From CAVRTM01 sp963724015 (GTDB lineage: Bacteria > Actinomycetota > Actinomycetes > Actinomycetales > Dermatophilaceae), in assembly GCA_963724015.1 (NCBI GenBank), contig CAVRTM010000021.1, positions 1 to 64,000 on the forward strand: 64,000 nt of DNA. Reading direction: 5' to 3'. Position 1 is the stretch's first letter. The number at the start of each line of letters is the position of its first letter. Below are positions 40,347 through 49,205 of this stretch, in pieces. Under the pieces are notes generated by a model. The model saw only the letters and a list, made by a program, of their open reading frames with translations. It was not told where the DNA came from and made no database searches. The position numbers were made by a program, and so were the translations under genes.

Positions 40347-40984
40347 ATGAGCGGGCGTGAGCTGCTGTCGCTGACGCTCGACCGGTTGGACGACCTGCCT
40401 GACCCCTGCCGGACCTGCCTCTTCTGGGAGCTGGACCCGGTCCTCGCCCAGCGGGCGCACGAGCGCGGCGACCCCGAGCTGGACAAGGAGTCCTGGGTGT
40501 CCGCGGCCCTGCTGGAGTGGGGCAGCGTCGGGCGGGTCGCGTACGTCGACGGCGCCCCGGCCGGCTACGTCACCTACGCCCCGGCCTACCTCGTGCCGCG
40601 GGCGGCCGGCTTTCCCGACGGCCCCGGTGTCCGGCGACGCCGTGCTGCTGATGACCGCGGCCGTGGCCCCCGAGCACCCGGGCAGCGGGCTCGGGCGGAT
40701 GCTGGTGCAGGCGGCGGCCAAGGACCTGCACCGGCGCAACGTCCGCGCGATGGAGGCGTTCGGCCGGTCGGGCCCGGTCCCGCGCCAGCTCGGCGGCTGC
40801 GTGCTGCCGGCGTCGTTCCTGTCGGAGGTCGGCTTCAAGACGGTGCGTGAGCACGCGGTGTGGCCGCGGATGCGGCTGGACCTGCGCACGGCGCCTGTCC
40901 TGGCGCGAGGACATGGAGGCGGCGGTCGAGCGGCTCCTGCAGCAGGTGCGTCAGCCCGTGCTGACGCGCGGACCACAGCTCTGA
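40347..40984 (+). CDS. GNAT-family N-acetyltransferase (frame breaks)
   Basis: Counterpart of the acetyltransferase beside parB and cwlM in mycobacteria (Rv3916c position). Readable blocks are DLPDPCRTCLFWELDPVLAQ, YVDGAPAGYVTYAPAYLVPR, the acetyl-CoA-binding region AAVAPEHPGSGLGRMLVQAA and LPASFLSEVGFKTVREHAVW, then EDMEAAVERLLQQVRQP at the end. Frame changes lie near 40625 and 40905. ATG 40347 suits the family; ATG 40245 in the same frame would add 34 residues spanning the parS site. The CRTC cysteine pair near the N terminus is typical for this subgroup. Its substrate is unknown. Confidence 0.85.
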
Positions 40985-41124
40985 GGCCTGGTCGGACGAC
41001 GCGCCGTCGCAGCGACGGCACGGGCCGGCGACGGCACGTGCGGCCGCGATCGTGCCGTCAGCGGGCAGGCGACGACGTCCGGCGACGCACGTCCGGCGCG
41101 GCCAGCCGTCGCCCTGCGCGTCGG

Positions 41125-42325
41125 TCAGCCGGTCCGGGACGCCAGGTAGGCCCGCAGGTCACCCAGGTGGAGCGTGCCGGTGGCGTTGGTGTCGTCCTCG
41201 CCGAGGTAGGTGCGCTGCAGGGCCACCACGACGGCCTCGGCGAGGGTGTCGCGGAACTGCGGCTGGGCCAGCAGCGCGGCGTCCTCGGCGTGGGTGAGGT
41301 AGCCGGCCTCGATCCGCACCGCCGGCATCCGGGTGCGCTGCAGCAGGGTCCAGGCGCGGGGGTGCGAGCGGCAGTCCGCCAGCCCGGTGCGGGCGACGAT
41401 CTCGCGCTGCACCAGGTCGGCCAGCTGCTCGCCGATCGCCGACCAGGCGCCGAACCGGTCCTGCCCGAAGAAGAAGGTGGCCACGCCGCCGGCCTGCGGC
41501 TGGTCGGTCGGAGTCGCAGTGCAGCGACAGCAGGACGTCGGCGCCGGCGTCGTTGGCGAAGGCGGCGCGCTCGAGGTCGTCGGGGCTGCGTCGAGCCGGA
41601 GCGGGTGAACAGCACCGTCACGCCGATCGCGGTCAGGCGCCCCTCGATCCGCCGGGCGAGGTCCAGCATGAGGTCGGCCTCGCGCAGCGAGCCGGCCTGC
41701 GCCCCGGGCGACGGTCCCGCCGTGGCCGGGGTCGAGCACGACGATCCGACCGGACAGGCTGTGCCCCGACCGGCGCACCAGCTCGCGCTCGCGCAGCGTG
41801 TGCGGCGAGCCGCCGGTGATCGAGCGGCTGAGGTCGGCGAAGGCGCGCAGCGTCTCGGGTCCGACGACGCCGTCCGGCGCCAGGCCCACCCCGCGCTGGA
41901 AGCCCCGCACCGCCTGCTCGGTGTTGGGCCCGAACAGGCCGTCCACCCGCTCGGGGCTGAACCCCAGGGCGAGCAGCCGCTCCTGCAGGGTCGCCACGTC
42001 GTCACCCTGCATCAGGTGGCCGGGGGTGTGCGACAGCAGCCGGTCGCCCAGGCTCCAGCGGGCGCCGTCGAGCTCGAGGTAGGTCTGCGGACCCACGATG
42101 CCGTCGGCGATCAGCCCCCGCCGCTGCTGGAACGAGCGCACCGCGCGACGCAGCGTGTCGTCGTACCGGTGCGGGTGGTCCTCACCGGACGGATCGGGCG
42201 CGGCCACGTCGTGCAGCGCGACGGCCGGGGGAAGGTCCCCGGTCCGCCGCAGCCGCTCACGGATGGCGACGGACGCCGTCGCCCTCGTCACCGAGGCGGA
42301 AGAGTGCAGGGAGATGGTCCGACAT
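41125..42325 (-). CDS. cwlM: CwlM-like N-acetylmuramoyl-L-alanine amidase with two peptidoglycan-binding domains (frame breaks)
   Basis: Two PG_binding_1 modules (RAVRSFQQRRGLIADGIVGP and TLQERLLALGFSPERVDGLF with GPNTEQAVRGFQRG) precede an Amidase_3 domain. The SGGSPH-like ITGGSPHTLRERELVRRSGH bridge and ARTGLADCRSH match mycobacterial CwlM closely, and the gene sits between trxA and the GNAT gene as CwlM does. The first zinc histidine is present (VVLDPGHGG), as are the glutamate in LREADLMLDLARR and a later histidine in VLLSLHC. Frame changes lie near 42265, 41710, 41590 and 41515. ATG 42325 gives MSDHLPALFRLGDEGD. In mycobacteria CwlM is a PknB target that activates MurA. Confidence 0.87.
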
Positions 42326-42465
42326 ACCGACCTTTCGGGGGCTGGGAGCTGCGCGCTGCGGAGGGCGGCACGGTCATCTGGGTGGAGGGTAACCCCAGAC
42401 AGCAGTCGACGGCGCGCCCGACCTGAGGGGGTCCGGCGCGCCGTCGTACGGCGCCGCGGGAGTGG

Positions 42466-42792
42466 TCAGCCGATGAAGTCGGACAGCTCACGCACGAGCT
42501 TGGGCTTGGGCAGGGCGCCCACGAGGGTCTTGACGACCTCGCCCTTGACGTAGACGTTCATCGTCGGGATGCCGGTGATGCCGTAGCGGGAGGTGATCTG
42601 CGGGTTCTCGTCGGTGTTGAGCTTGACGACCGAGACCTTGTCACCGTGCTCGCTGGCGAGCTCCTCCAGGATCGGCGCGACGGCGCGGCACGGGCCGCAC
42701 CACGGCGCCCAGAAGTCGACGATGACCGGCTTGTCGCTCATCAGGACGTCCGTGTCGAACGTCGCGTCGGTGGTCTCCTTGGTAGCTCCCAC
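42466..42792 (-). CDS. trxA: Thioredoxin
   Basis: Intact 108-residue thioredoxin with the redox site FWAPWCGPCRAVAPILEELA, cis-proline in GITGIPTMNVY and a C-terminal helix. It reduces protein disulfides using electrons from the TrxB encoded upstream. GTG 42792 with an AAGGAG site is preferred over longer starts in the same frame, as it leaves only a short tail before the fold. Confidence 0.96.
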   Translation of the reverse strand: MGATKETTDATFDTDVLMSDKPVIVDFWAPWCGPCRAVAPILEELASEHGDKVSVVKLNTDENPQITSRYGITGIPTMNVYVKGEVVKTLVGALPKPKLVRELSDFIG

Positions 42793-42900
42793 AGTGGGGG
42801 CTCCTTCCTTGTGTGGTGCGGATCTGCTGGTGGCAGGGCCGCGGCTGGCGGCTGTCTGCCGCACCGGGCCGCGGCCCGGGTGAGCACGGGCGCGGCGGCG

Positions 42901-43949
42901 TCAGGACACGCCGAGCGGCTGGTCGGTGTGTGCCTGGTCGGCGTGCTCACCCAGGCCGGGTGGGTCGGTGGGCAGGGTCTGCGCCTCGGCGATGGTCTCG
43001 ACGTGGTCACCGGCCTCGATGTCGGCCAGGTGCCGCTCGGCGTCCAGGGCGGCGGCGCACCCGGAGCCGGCGGCGGTGATGGCCTGGCGGTAGGTGTGGT
43101 CGACCAGGTCGCCGCAGGCGAAGACGCCCTCGACGTTGGTGAGGCTGGTGCGGCCCTCGACCAGGACGTAGCCCTCGTCGTCGAGCTCGACGACGCCCTT
43201 GACCAGCTCGTTGCGCGGGTCGTGCCCGATCGCGACGAACAGGCCGGTCGCGGCCACCTCGCGGGTCTCGCCGGTCACGGTGTCGCGCAGGGTGACGCCG
43301 GTCAGCTTGTCGGCGCCGTGGATCTCGGCGACCTCGGAGTTCCAGGCGAACCGGATCTTGTCGTTGGCGGCGGCGCGGTCGGCCATGATCTTGCTCGCCC
43401 GCAGCTGGTCACGGCGGTGCACGATGGTCACCGAGCGGGCGAACTTGGTGAGGAACGTCGCCTCCTCGACGGCGGAGTCGCCACCGCCGACGACGAGGAT
43501 GTCCTGGTCGCGGAAGAAGAACCCGTCGCAGGTGGCGCACCAGGAGACGCCGTGGCCGGAGAGGCGCTTCTCGTCCGGCAGGCCGAGCTCGCGGTAGGCC
43601 GAGCCCATGGCCAGGATGACGGCGCGGGCGCGGTGGACGGTGCCCTCCCCGTCGGTGACGGTCTTGACCGGGCCCTCGAGGGACGACCTCGGTCACGTCG
43701 TCGGTCGACCAGCTCGGCGCCGAACCGCTCGGCCTGGGCGCGCATGTTCTCCATCAGGTCCGGGCCCATGATGCCGTCGCGGAAGCCGGGGAAGTTCTCG
43801 ACCTCGGTGGTGTTCATCAGCGCGCCACCGGCGGTCACCGCACCCTCGAAGACCAGCGGTGCCAGGTTGGCCCGGGCGGCGTAGACGGCGGCGGTGTAGC
43901 CGGCCGGTCCGGAGCCGATGATGATGACGTTGCGGACGTCGGTGCTCAC
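42901..43949 (-). CDS. trxB: Thioredoxin reductase (frame break)
   Basis: FAD/NADPH flavoprotein. N-terminal FAD motif NVIIIGSGPAGYTAAVYAAR, the redox pair in VSWCATCDGFFFRDQDILVV followed by the NADPH motif GGGDSAVEEATFL, and the FAD-contacting VFACGDLVDHTYRQAITAAG. A frame change near 43690 separates the first ~85 residues from the rest. There is an acidic ~25-residue tail beyond the usual end (ETIAEAQTLPTDPPGLG and onward). GTG 43949 is chosen from the family start. Forms the trxB-trxA pair. Confidence 0.95.
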
Positions 43950-44050
43950 GCGGAGTACCCCTTGACTGGTCGGGTGTCGGCGCCGGACGGGCGGTCCGGG
44001 CGTGTCCTTGCTGGAACCGATCTTAGGGCGCGATTGTTCCGGGCCCGCGG

Positions 44051-44826
44051 TCAGGAGACGGGGACGCCCGGGTGCAGCAGGGCCTGGTTGCCGGTGGAGC
44101 AGGACCGCTTCACGGCGTAGGCGGTGCGTGCGGAGCCGGAGACCGTGACGATGACCACGGCCGGGGTCCCCTCGTAGGAGGAGACGTCGGCGGTCACGTC
44201 GTCCACGCGGCCCACACCCAGGGCACGCAGGCAGCTGGCCAGGCCGGTGGGCGTGGCGATCGGGCCGATGCCGGGTGACTCCGCGGTCAGCGGGTGGACC
44301 GGGTGCGCGGGGCCGGCGGCTGGCCAGCGCGCCGGCCTGCGCGGCGAAGGAGCCGCGGGTGTAGCGGGTCGAGGACATCTGGATGTGCATGGGTGGCGTC
44401 GCGGCGAGCCCCTGGGTGCCCGGGCTGCCCTGGGGCCGTCCGTTCCGGCGGGAGCCGGAGGACGGGGCCGGCGCGGAAGGGGTGGCTCCGGGTGGCGGTG
44501 GACATCGACGCCGCGGCGCCGCTGGAGGACTGCTCCGGGCGGTGCAGCACGCTGGTGCCGACCACGCCCACGACCGCCGCCGCGGCGGCCACACCGGCCA
44601 GCCCGAGCGCCATCGTGCGGAGCGGCCGGCGACGGGCGAGCGGGACCACGGTCGCCCCGGCGGGGACCCGCGACCGGTTGGCCTGCTCGGCGGCGAGGCT
44701 GGCGCTGATCCGCTCGACGAGGTAGGCCGGCATCGGCTCGGGCTCGGGCAGGGACGCGAGCAGCGCACGCACTCCGGTCGGGTCGTCCTCGGGGGACTCC
44801 CCCGAGGGGTGGCGCGGCGTGATCAC
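44051..44826 (-). CDS. Probable anti-sigma factor of SigM (one-TM protein, frame breaks)
   Basis: Cytoplasmic N terminus of ~95 residues (DPTGVRALLASLPEPEPMPA, YLVERISASLAAEQANRS), one membrane helix (RTMALGLAGVAAAAAVVGVV) and an extracytoplasmic domain ending LASCLRALGVGRVDDVTADV, GTPAVVIVTVSGSARTAYAV and KRSCSTGNQALLHPG. The position directly after sigM and before trxB matches the anti-sigma-M gene of mycobacteria (Rv3912 position). It has no recognisable zinc HXXXCXXC motif. At least two frame changes occur between 44290 and 44470. GTG 44826 follows AAAGGTG. Confidence 0.75.
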
Positions 44827-44899
44827 GGTCGTTTCACCTTCTTTGCGGCATCGAGACGGCTGGGGCGGTGGAGCACGGCGAGCCGACGAGGGTATGACG

Positions 44900-45523
44900 T
44901 CAGGGCGACGCCGAAGGTTCCTTGGGCGCCGGCGGGGAGCCGCCACCGCCGCGGGGACCGGGACGTCCGGGGTCGACGTCGAGGCCGAGCAGGACGGCCA
45001 TCGCCGCCCGACCACGCGCACACCGGGACTTGATCGTGCCCTCGGCGACCTCGAGGACCGACGCGGCCTCGGCGACGCTCATCCCGTGCATGTCGACCAG
45101 GACCAGGGCCAGCCGCTGGCCCTCGGGCAGCCGGTCCAGCGCCTGCCGGACATCGAGCCGCACCTCGACGCCGGCGTGGTGGTCGTGGCTGTCGGCCAGC
45201 ACCGACAGGTCGGCGTCGGGCAGCTGCACGGTGGGCTTGATCCGGCGCAGACGGTCCAGGCAGGCGTTGACCACGATCCGGTGCAGCCAGGTGGTCACCG
45301 CGGCCTCGCCGCGGAAGGAGTCCGCGCGACGGTACGCCGCGAGGAACGCCTCCTGCACGGCGTCGGCCGCCAGCTCGGGGTCACGGGTGGTGCGCAGCGC
45401 GACGGCCCACATCCGGTCACGGTGTCGGCGGAACAGCTCACCGAAGGCATCGGCGTCGCCGGCGCAGTGCGCCGCCAGCAGGTCGCGGTCCGAGAGCTCG
45501 GTGAGTTCCTGCAGGCGTGACAT
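44900..45523 (-). CDS. sigM: SigM-like ECF RNA polymerase sigma factor
   Basis: Intact 207-residue group IV sigma factor. Region 2 is LAAHCAGDADAFGELFRRHR with DPELAADAVQEAFLAAYRRA and the -10-recognising FRGEAAVTTWLHRIVVNACL; region 4 is RLPEGQRLALVLVDMHGMSV with EAASVLEVAEGTIKSRCARG. A Gly/Pro-rich tail follows. It lies between the likely anti-sigma gene and the pseudokinase gene, the order seen around mycobacterial sigM. Confidence 0.93.
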   Translation of the reverse strand: MSRLQELTELSDRDLLAAHCAGDADAFGELFRRHRDRMWAVALRTTRDPELAADAVQEAFLAAYRRADSFRGEAAVTTWLHRIVVNACLDRLRRIKPTVQLPDADLSVLADSHDHHAGVEVRLDVRQALDRLPEGQRLALVLVDMHGMSVAEAASVLEVAEGTIKSRCARGRAAMAVLLGLDVDPGRPGPRGGGGSPPAPKEPSASP

Positions 45524-45526
45524 GGC

Positions 45527-47535
45527 CTAGCTCAACGTGATCTCGTCGAGGCTCGCGCGGTAGCGGCCACCGTCCGCGGCCAGGCTGGTGAACCAGACGA
45601 TGACGTAGTCGGTCTTGGGCAGGTCCTTCGGCGCCTCCAGCGTCACGGTGCCGGTGGCGCCGTTCCTGGAGCCGATCTCGCGGGCGCCGTCCAGCGTGCC
45701 GTCCGGGGCGGCGTAGACGGTGACATCCAGGTTCTTGCTGCCCAGCTCGAGCACGGCCTTGCTCACCTGGGTCGGCTGGCCCAGGTCGAGCAGCACGCCC
45801 ACGCCCTTCTTCAGGCCGCCGAAGGTCGGGGTGGCGTAACCCTCCGACGTCCAGGACGTGCCCTTGTCGCCGTCGAAGACGCGGGCGGCATCGCCGTTGC
45901 GCTCCTCGTTGTCGCCCTGGGGGTCGAAGCCGGAGGCCTTGTCGATCGCGATCGGGGCGCCTGCGGTGGTGGACGCGGTGGCCGACGGGCTGGCGCTCGG
46001 GGTCGGGGTCACCGTGACGGCCGGTGCGGTCGCGGTCACCGTCGGCTGCGGCGCGCCGTCCGCGGAGAGGCTGATGCCGTTGCCCAGGTTGCGGACGTTG
46101 CAGGCGCCGATGCCGAGGGCGACGATGACGAAGAGCGCGACGACCATGAGGACGAGCCGCGACTGGTCGTGGGTGGGGGCCACCGCGGTGGAGGCGGGCA
46201 GCAGCGGCGCCGGCGCCTCGATCGGCTCGTCCTTGACCCACAGCGCTTCGGGCAGGGTCAGCGGCGTGCCCTGCCGGGCGAGGGCACGAGCACGGTCGCG
46301 TTGCTGGTGGTTCGACCGGGCCGAGGAGGCGCGCTCGGTGGCCTTGTCGGCGGCGGCCCGGGCGAAGGTGCCGACCTTGCCCCGGCCGGCCGCGGCGGCG
46401 GCGTCGGTGGCGGGAGCCGCGGTGGTGGGCGGGTGCGCGGACGCACCCGGCCCGGTGCTACCGGTCGCCGCGGCGCGGCCGCGGCGGTCGTCGTACCGGC
46501 GGGGGTCGCCGTACCGCCCGGGCGACCCGGAGCGAAGTCCTCGCGCGCGATGAGCGTGGTGGGCTCGACCCGGCCGGGGTCCGCCGCGGTGCGGTCGGCG
46601 GCGGCCTCGGCACCGGGGGTGACCGGCGAGGCGCTCGCGGCGGCTGCGGTGACCGCGGGGGCGCCCTTGACGACGGGCATGGCCCGCGTCGACCCGGTGC
46701 CACCGAGCTCCCAGCGGGATCGGCCGGCCGTGTCGAGCATGAGCGTGGCCTCGTCGCCGGAGCGCCGGACCGTCGCGGAGGGCCAGGGCGCGATCTGCAT
46801 GGCGAAGTCGCCCGGGGTCAGCGGGCCGTTGTCGTCGTTGAGGGTGAGCCGGCACAGGGCATCGAGGTCGCTGGGGACGCCGGCCGCGATCTCGGAGGGT
46901 GCGGCGACCCCGCCGACGACCCGGGGGGCGGGGTCGACGCCGTGGACCAGCGCGGCCAGCGGCCAGCGGCTGGTCAGCGCGGCGTAGGCGAGGGCCACGA
47001 GGCCGACGGTGTCAGCCCGGGTGGCCGCGACGTCGTCCGGCTCCTCGAGGCCGTCCATGCTCGCGGCGATCGCGGTGCCGCTGACCTTGACCGTGCCGTC
47101 CGGGGTGCGCAGCACGGCGTGAGGCGTCAGGCGCAGGTGGTGCAGGCCCCGCTGGCGGGCCTTCTCCAGCGCGCTCGCGGCCTCACCGGCGATCCGGCGC
47201 GCCTCCTCGGCCGGGAGCGGCCCCTGCTGGAGGAGCGTGGCCAGCGACTCGGCGTCGGCCAGGGACTCCTCGACGATCCAAGAGGCGCCGGCCTGGGTGC
47301 CCACGTCCAGGATGCGGACGAGGCGCGGGTCCTCGACACCGGCGGCACGGCGAGCGGCGTCGAGGACGGCGGCGGCGTGGGGATGGCGGCTGTCGAAGAC
47401 CGTGACCGCGACGTCCCGCTCGAGCGTCGTGTCGTGCGCGGACCAGTGCTCGAGGTCGCTGCGGTGGGACAGCCGGGAGCGCAACGCGTAGCGACCCCCG
47501 AGGGAGGTTCCCGGTCCCACGCCCTGCACACGCAC
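45527..47535 (-). CDS. MviN-type pseudokinase with C-terminal discoidin-like domain (frame break)
   Basis: About 670 residues. The N-terminal ~270 residues have a kinase fold but lack catalytic residues: the VAIK lysine is Thr (VAVTVFDS), the HRD loop reads HLRLTPHAVL and the DFG is SGT. A disordered Ala/Pro/Thr linker, broken by a frame change near 46470, leads to a membrane helix (RLVLMVVALFVIVALGIGAC) and an extracellular domain (ARVFDGDKGTSWTSEGYATP, GVGVLLDLGQPTQVSKAVLE) like the carbohydrate-binding F5/8 type. In mycobacteria these parts are fused to the C terminus of MurJ (MviN), where the phosphorylated pseudokinase recruits FhaA. Here they form a separate gene just after murJ. GTG 47535 has a GAGGA site. 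Confidence 0.88.
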
Positions 47536-47597
47536 TCCTCGCGGTCATCGGAGAGGTGGCCGTGCGGCCACCTCCTGCGCTTCATCCTAGATGGCGC

Positions 47598-49205
47598 TCA
47601 GCGCCCGGGCAGGATGCGGCGCGCGCGCCCGAGCAGCGGTTCGAGCAGCTCATCGACCTCGCGGACCCGCAGCCGGCGGGCGAGGACGAGGTAGGTGGCT
47701 GCGAACGCGCTTCCGGCGACCAGCAGGACCACGGGGGCCTCGAGGCGCCCCGCGATCACCCGCGTCAGGGCCCAGGCCAGCAGCGCCGCCGGGACGGCAC
47801 CGCCCAGGGAGGCCACGGTCAGCCGGACGTAGCTGCGGGTGATGCCGCCGAGCGGCAGTCCTTCGAGGCGACGGCGCACCCAGACCACCCCGACCACGGC
47901 GCCGACGAGGTTGCTCAGGGTCTGCCCCGCGCCGATCCCGAAGCCCACCCACGGGTCGGGCAGCAGCAGCGCGAGCAGGCCGGCCACCGTCGCCATGACC
48001 GAGATGATGACCTGCAGCCGGAACGGGGTGCGGGCGTCCTCGAACGCGTAGTAGACGCGCTGGATCAGGTAGACCACGCCGAACGGCACCAGCCCGGCCA
48101 TCATCGGGATGAGGATGCTCGCGATGCCGCGCGTGGCCTGCGGGCTGTTGAGGATGTACAGCGTCCCGGTGATGTAGACGCCCAGCAACATCCCGCCGAC
48201 GGTGGCGGGGATGTTCACGACGGCGGTCAGGCGCAGGCCCTGGTGCACGTCGCGGCGCACCTCGCGCAGGTCGTCGGAGTGCGCCGCCCTGGACATCCGG
48301 GTGAACAGCGCGGTGACCAGCGACACCGTCACGAGCGAGTGCGGCAGCATGAAGACGAGGAAGGCATAGCTGTACGACGCGCGCCCCGGATCGTCGCCGC
48401 CCACGCTGCCGAGGACCTGGGAGGTGACGATGAACGCCAGCTGGGAGACGGCCAACGCGGCGAAGGTCCACAGCGCCACGGTCGACGCGCCCCGCAGGCC
48501 GACGCCGCGGAACCCCCAGCGCGGGCGGAAGCGGAAGCCCGAGCGCCACAGCGGCACGAGCAGGATCAGGCCCTGGCAGGCGATGGCCAGGGTGGCGCTG
48601 CCGGCCAGCAGCCAGATCATCGGCGTCGTGTAGTCGGCGACCGCCGGCTGGGACGGGTAGAGCGCGATGAACGCCACCAGCCCGGCGATGAACACCACGT
48701 TGGCCGCGACCGGCGCCCAGAAGAACGCGGCGAACTGGCCGCGCGCGTTCAGGACCTGCCCGAGCACGGTGTAGAGGCCGTAGAAGAAGATCTGCGGCAG
48801 GCAGATGAACGCGAACGTGATGCTCAGCTGCAGCGTCGCCGGGTCCAGCGTGCTGGCGTACAGCCGCACCAACAGCGGCGCCGCGGCGGTGATCAGGACG
48901 GTGACCAGCGCGATCCCGCCGATCGAGAGGGTCAGGAGGCGGTCGACGTACTGCCGGCCGCCGTCGGCGTGCGTCGCGGCCCGTGTGATCTGGGGCACGA
49001 GCACGGCGTTGAGCACGCCGCCGGCCAGGAGCAGGTAGACGATGTTGGGCAGGGTGTTGGCGACCTCCCAGCCGTTCGCGGCGGCGGCGGTGCCGATGGC
49101 CAGGGCCTGCAGCGCCGCGCGGACGACGCCGAGCGCCCGGGACGCGATCGTCCCGGCGGCCATGCCGGCGCTGGACCGGGCCAGGCTGGCGGTCGAGTCA
49201 CTCAT
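47598..49205 (-). CDS. murJ: MurJ lipid II flippase
   Basis: Intact 535-residue MVF-family transporter with about 14 helices, starting MSDSTASLARSSAGMAAGTI. Family features are ANTLPNIVYLLLAGGVLNAV, the PQIFFYGLYTVLGQVLNARG region and ASYSYAFLVFMLPHSLVTVS. It flips lipid II outward for wall synthesis. The mycobacterial pseudokinase extension is absent and is encoded by the next gene, 62 bases downstream. The start overlaps the upstream DUF6049 gene by ATGA. From here to the end of the window genes are free of frame breaks. Confidence 0.95.
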   Translation of the reverse strand: MSDSTASLARSSAGMAAGTIASRALGVVRAALQALAIGTAAAANGWEVANTLPNIVYLLLAGGVLNAVLVPQITRAATHADGGRQYVDRLLTLSIGGIALVTVLITAAAPLLVRLYASTLDPATLQLSITFAFICLPQIFFYGLYTVLGQVLNARGQFAAFFWAPVAANVVFIAGLVAFIALYPSQPAVADYTTPMIWLLAGSATLAIACQGLILLVPLWRSGFRFRPRWGFRGVGLRGASTVALWTFAALAVSQLAFIVTSQVLGSVGGDDPGRASYSYAFLVFMLPHSLVTVSLVTALFTRMSRAAHSDDLREVRRDVHQGLRLTAVVNIPATVGGMLLGVYITGTLYILNSPQATRGIASILIPMMAGLVPFGVVYLIQRVYYAFEDARTPFRLQVIISVMATVAGLLALLLPDPWVGFGIGAGQTLSNLVGAVVGVVWVRRRLEGLPLGGITRSYVRLTVASLGGAVPAALLAWALTRVIAGRLEAPVVLLVAGSAFAATYLVLARRLRVREVDELLEPLLGRARRILPGR

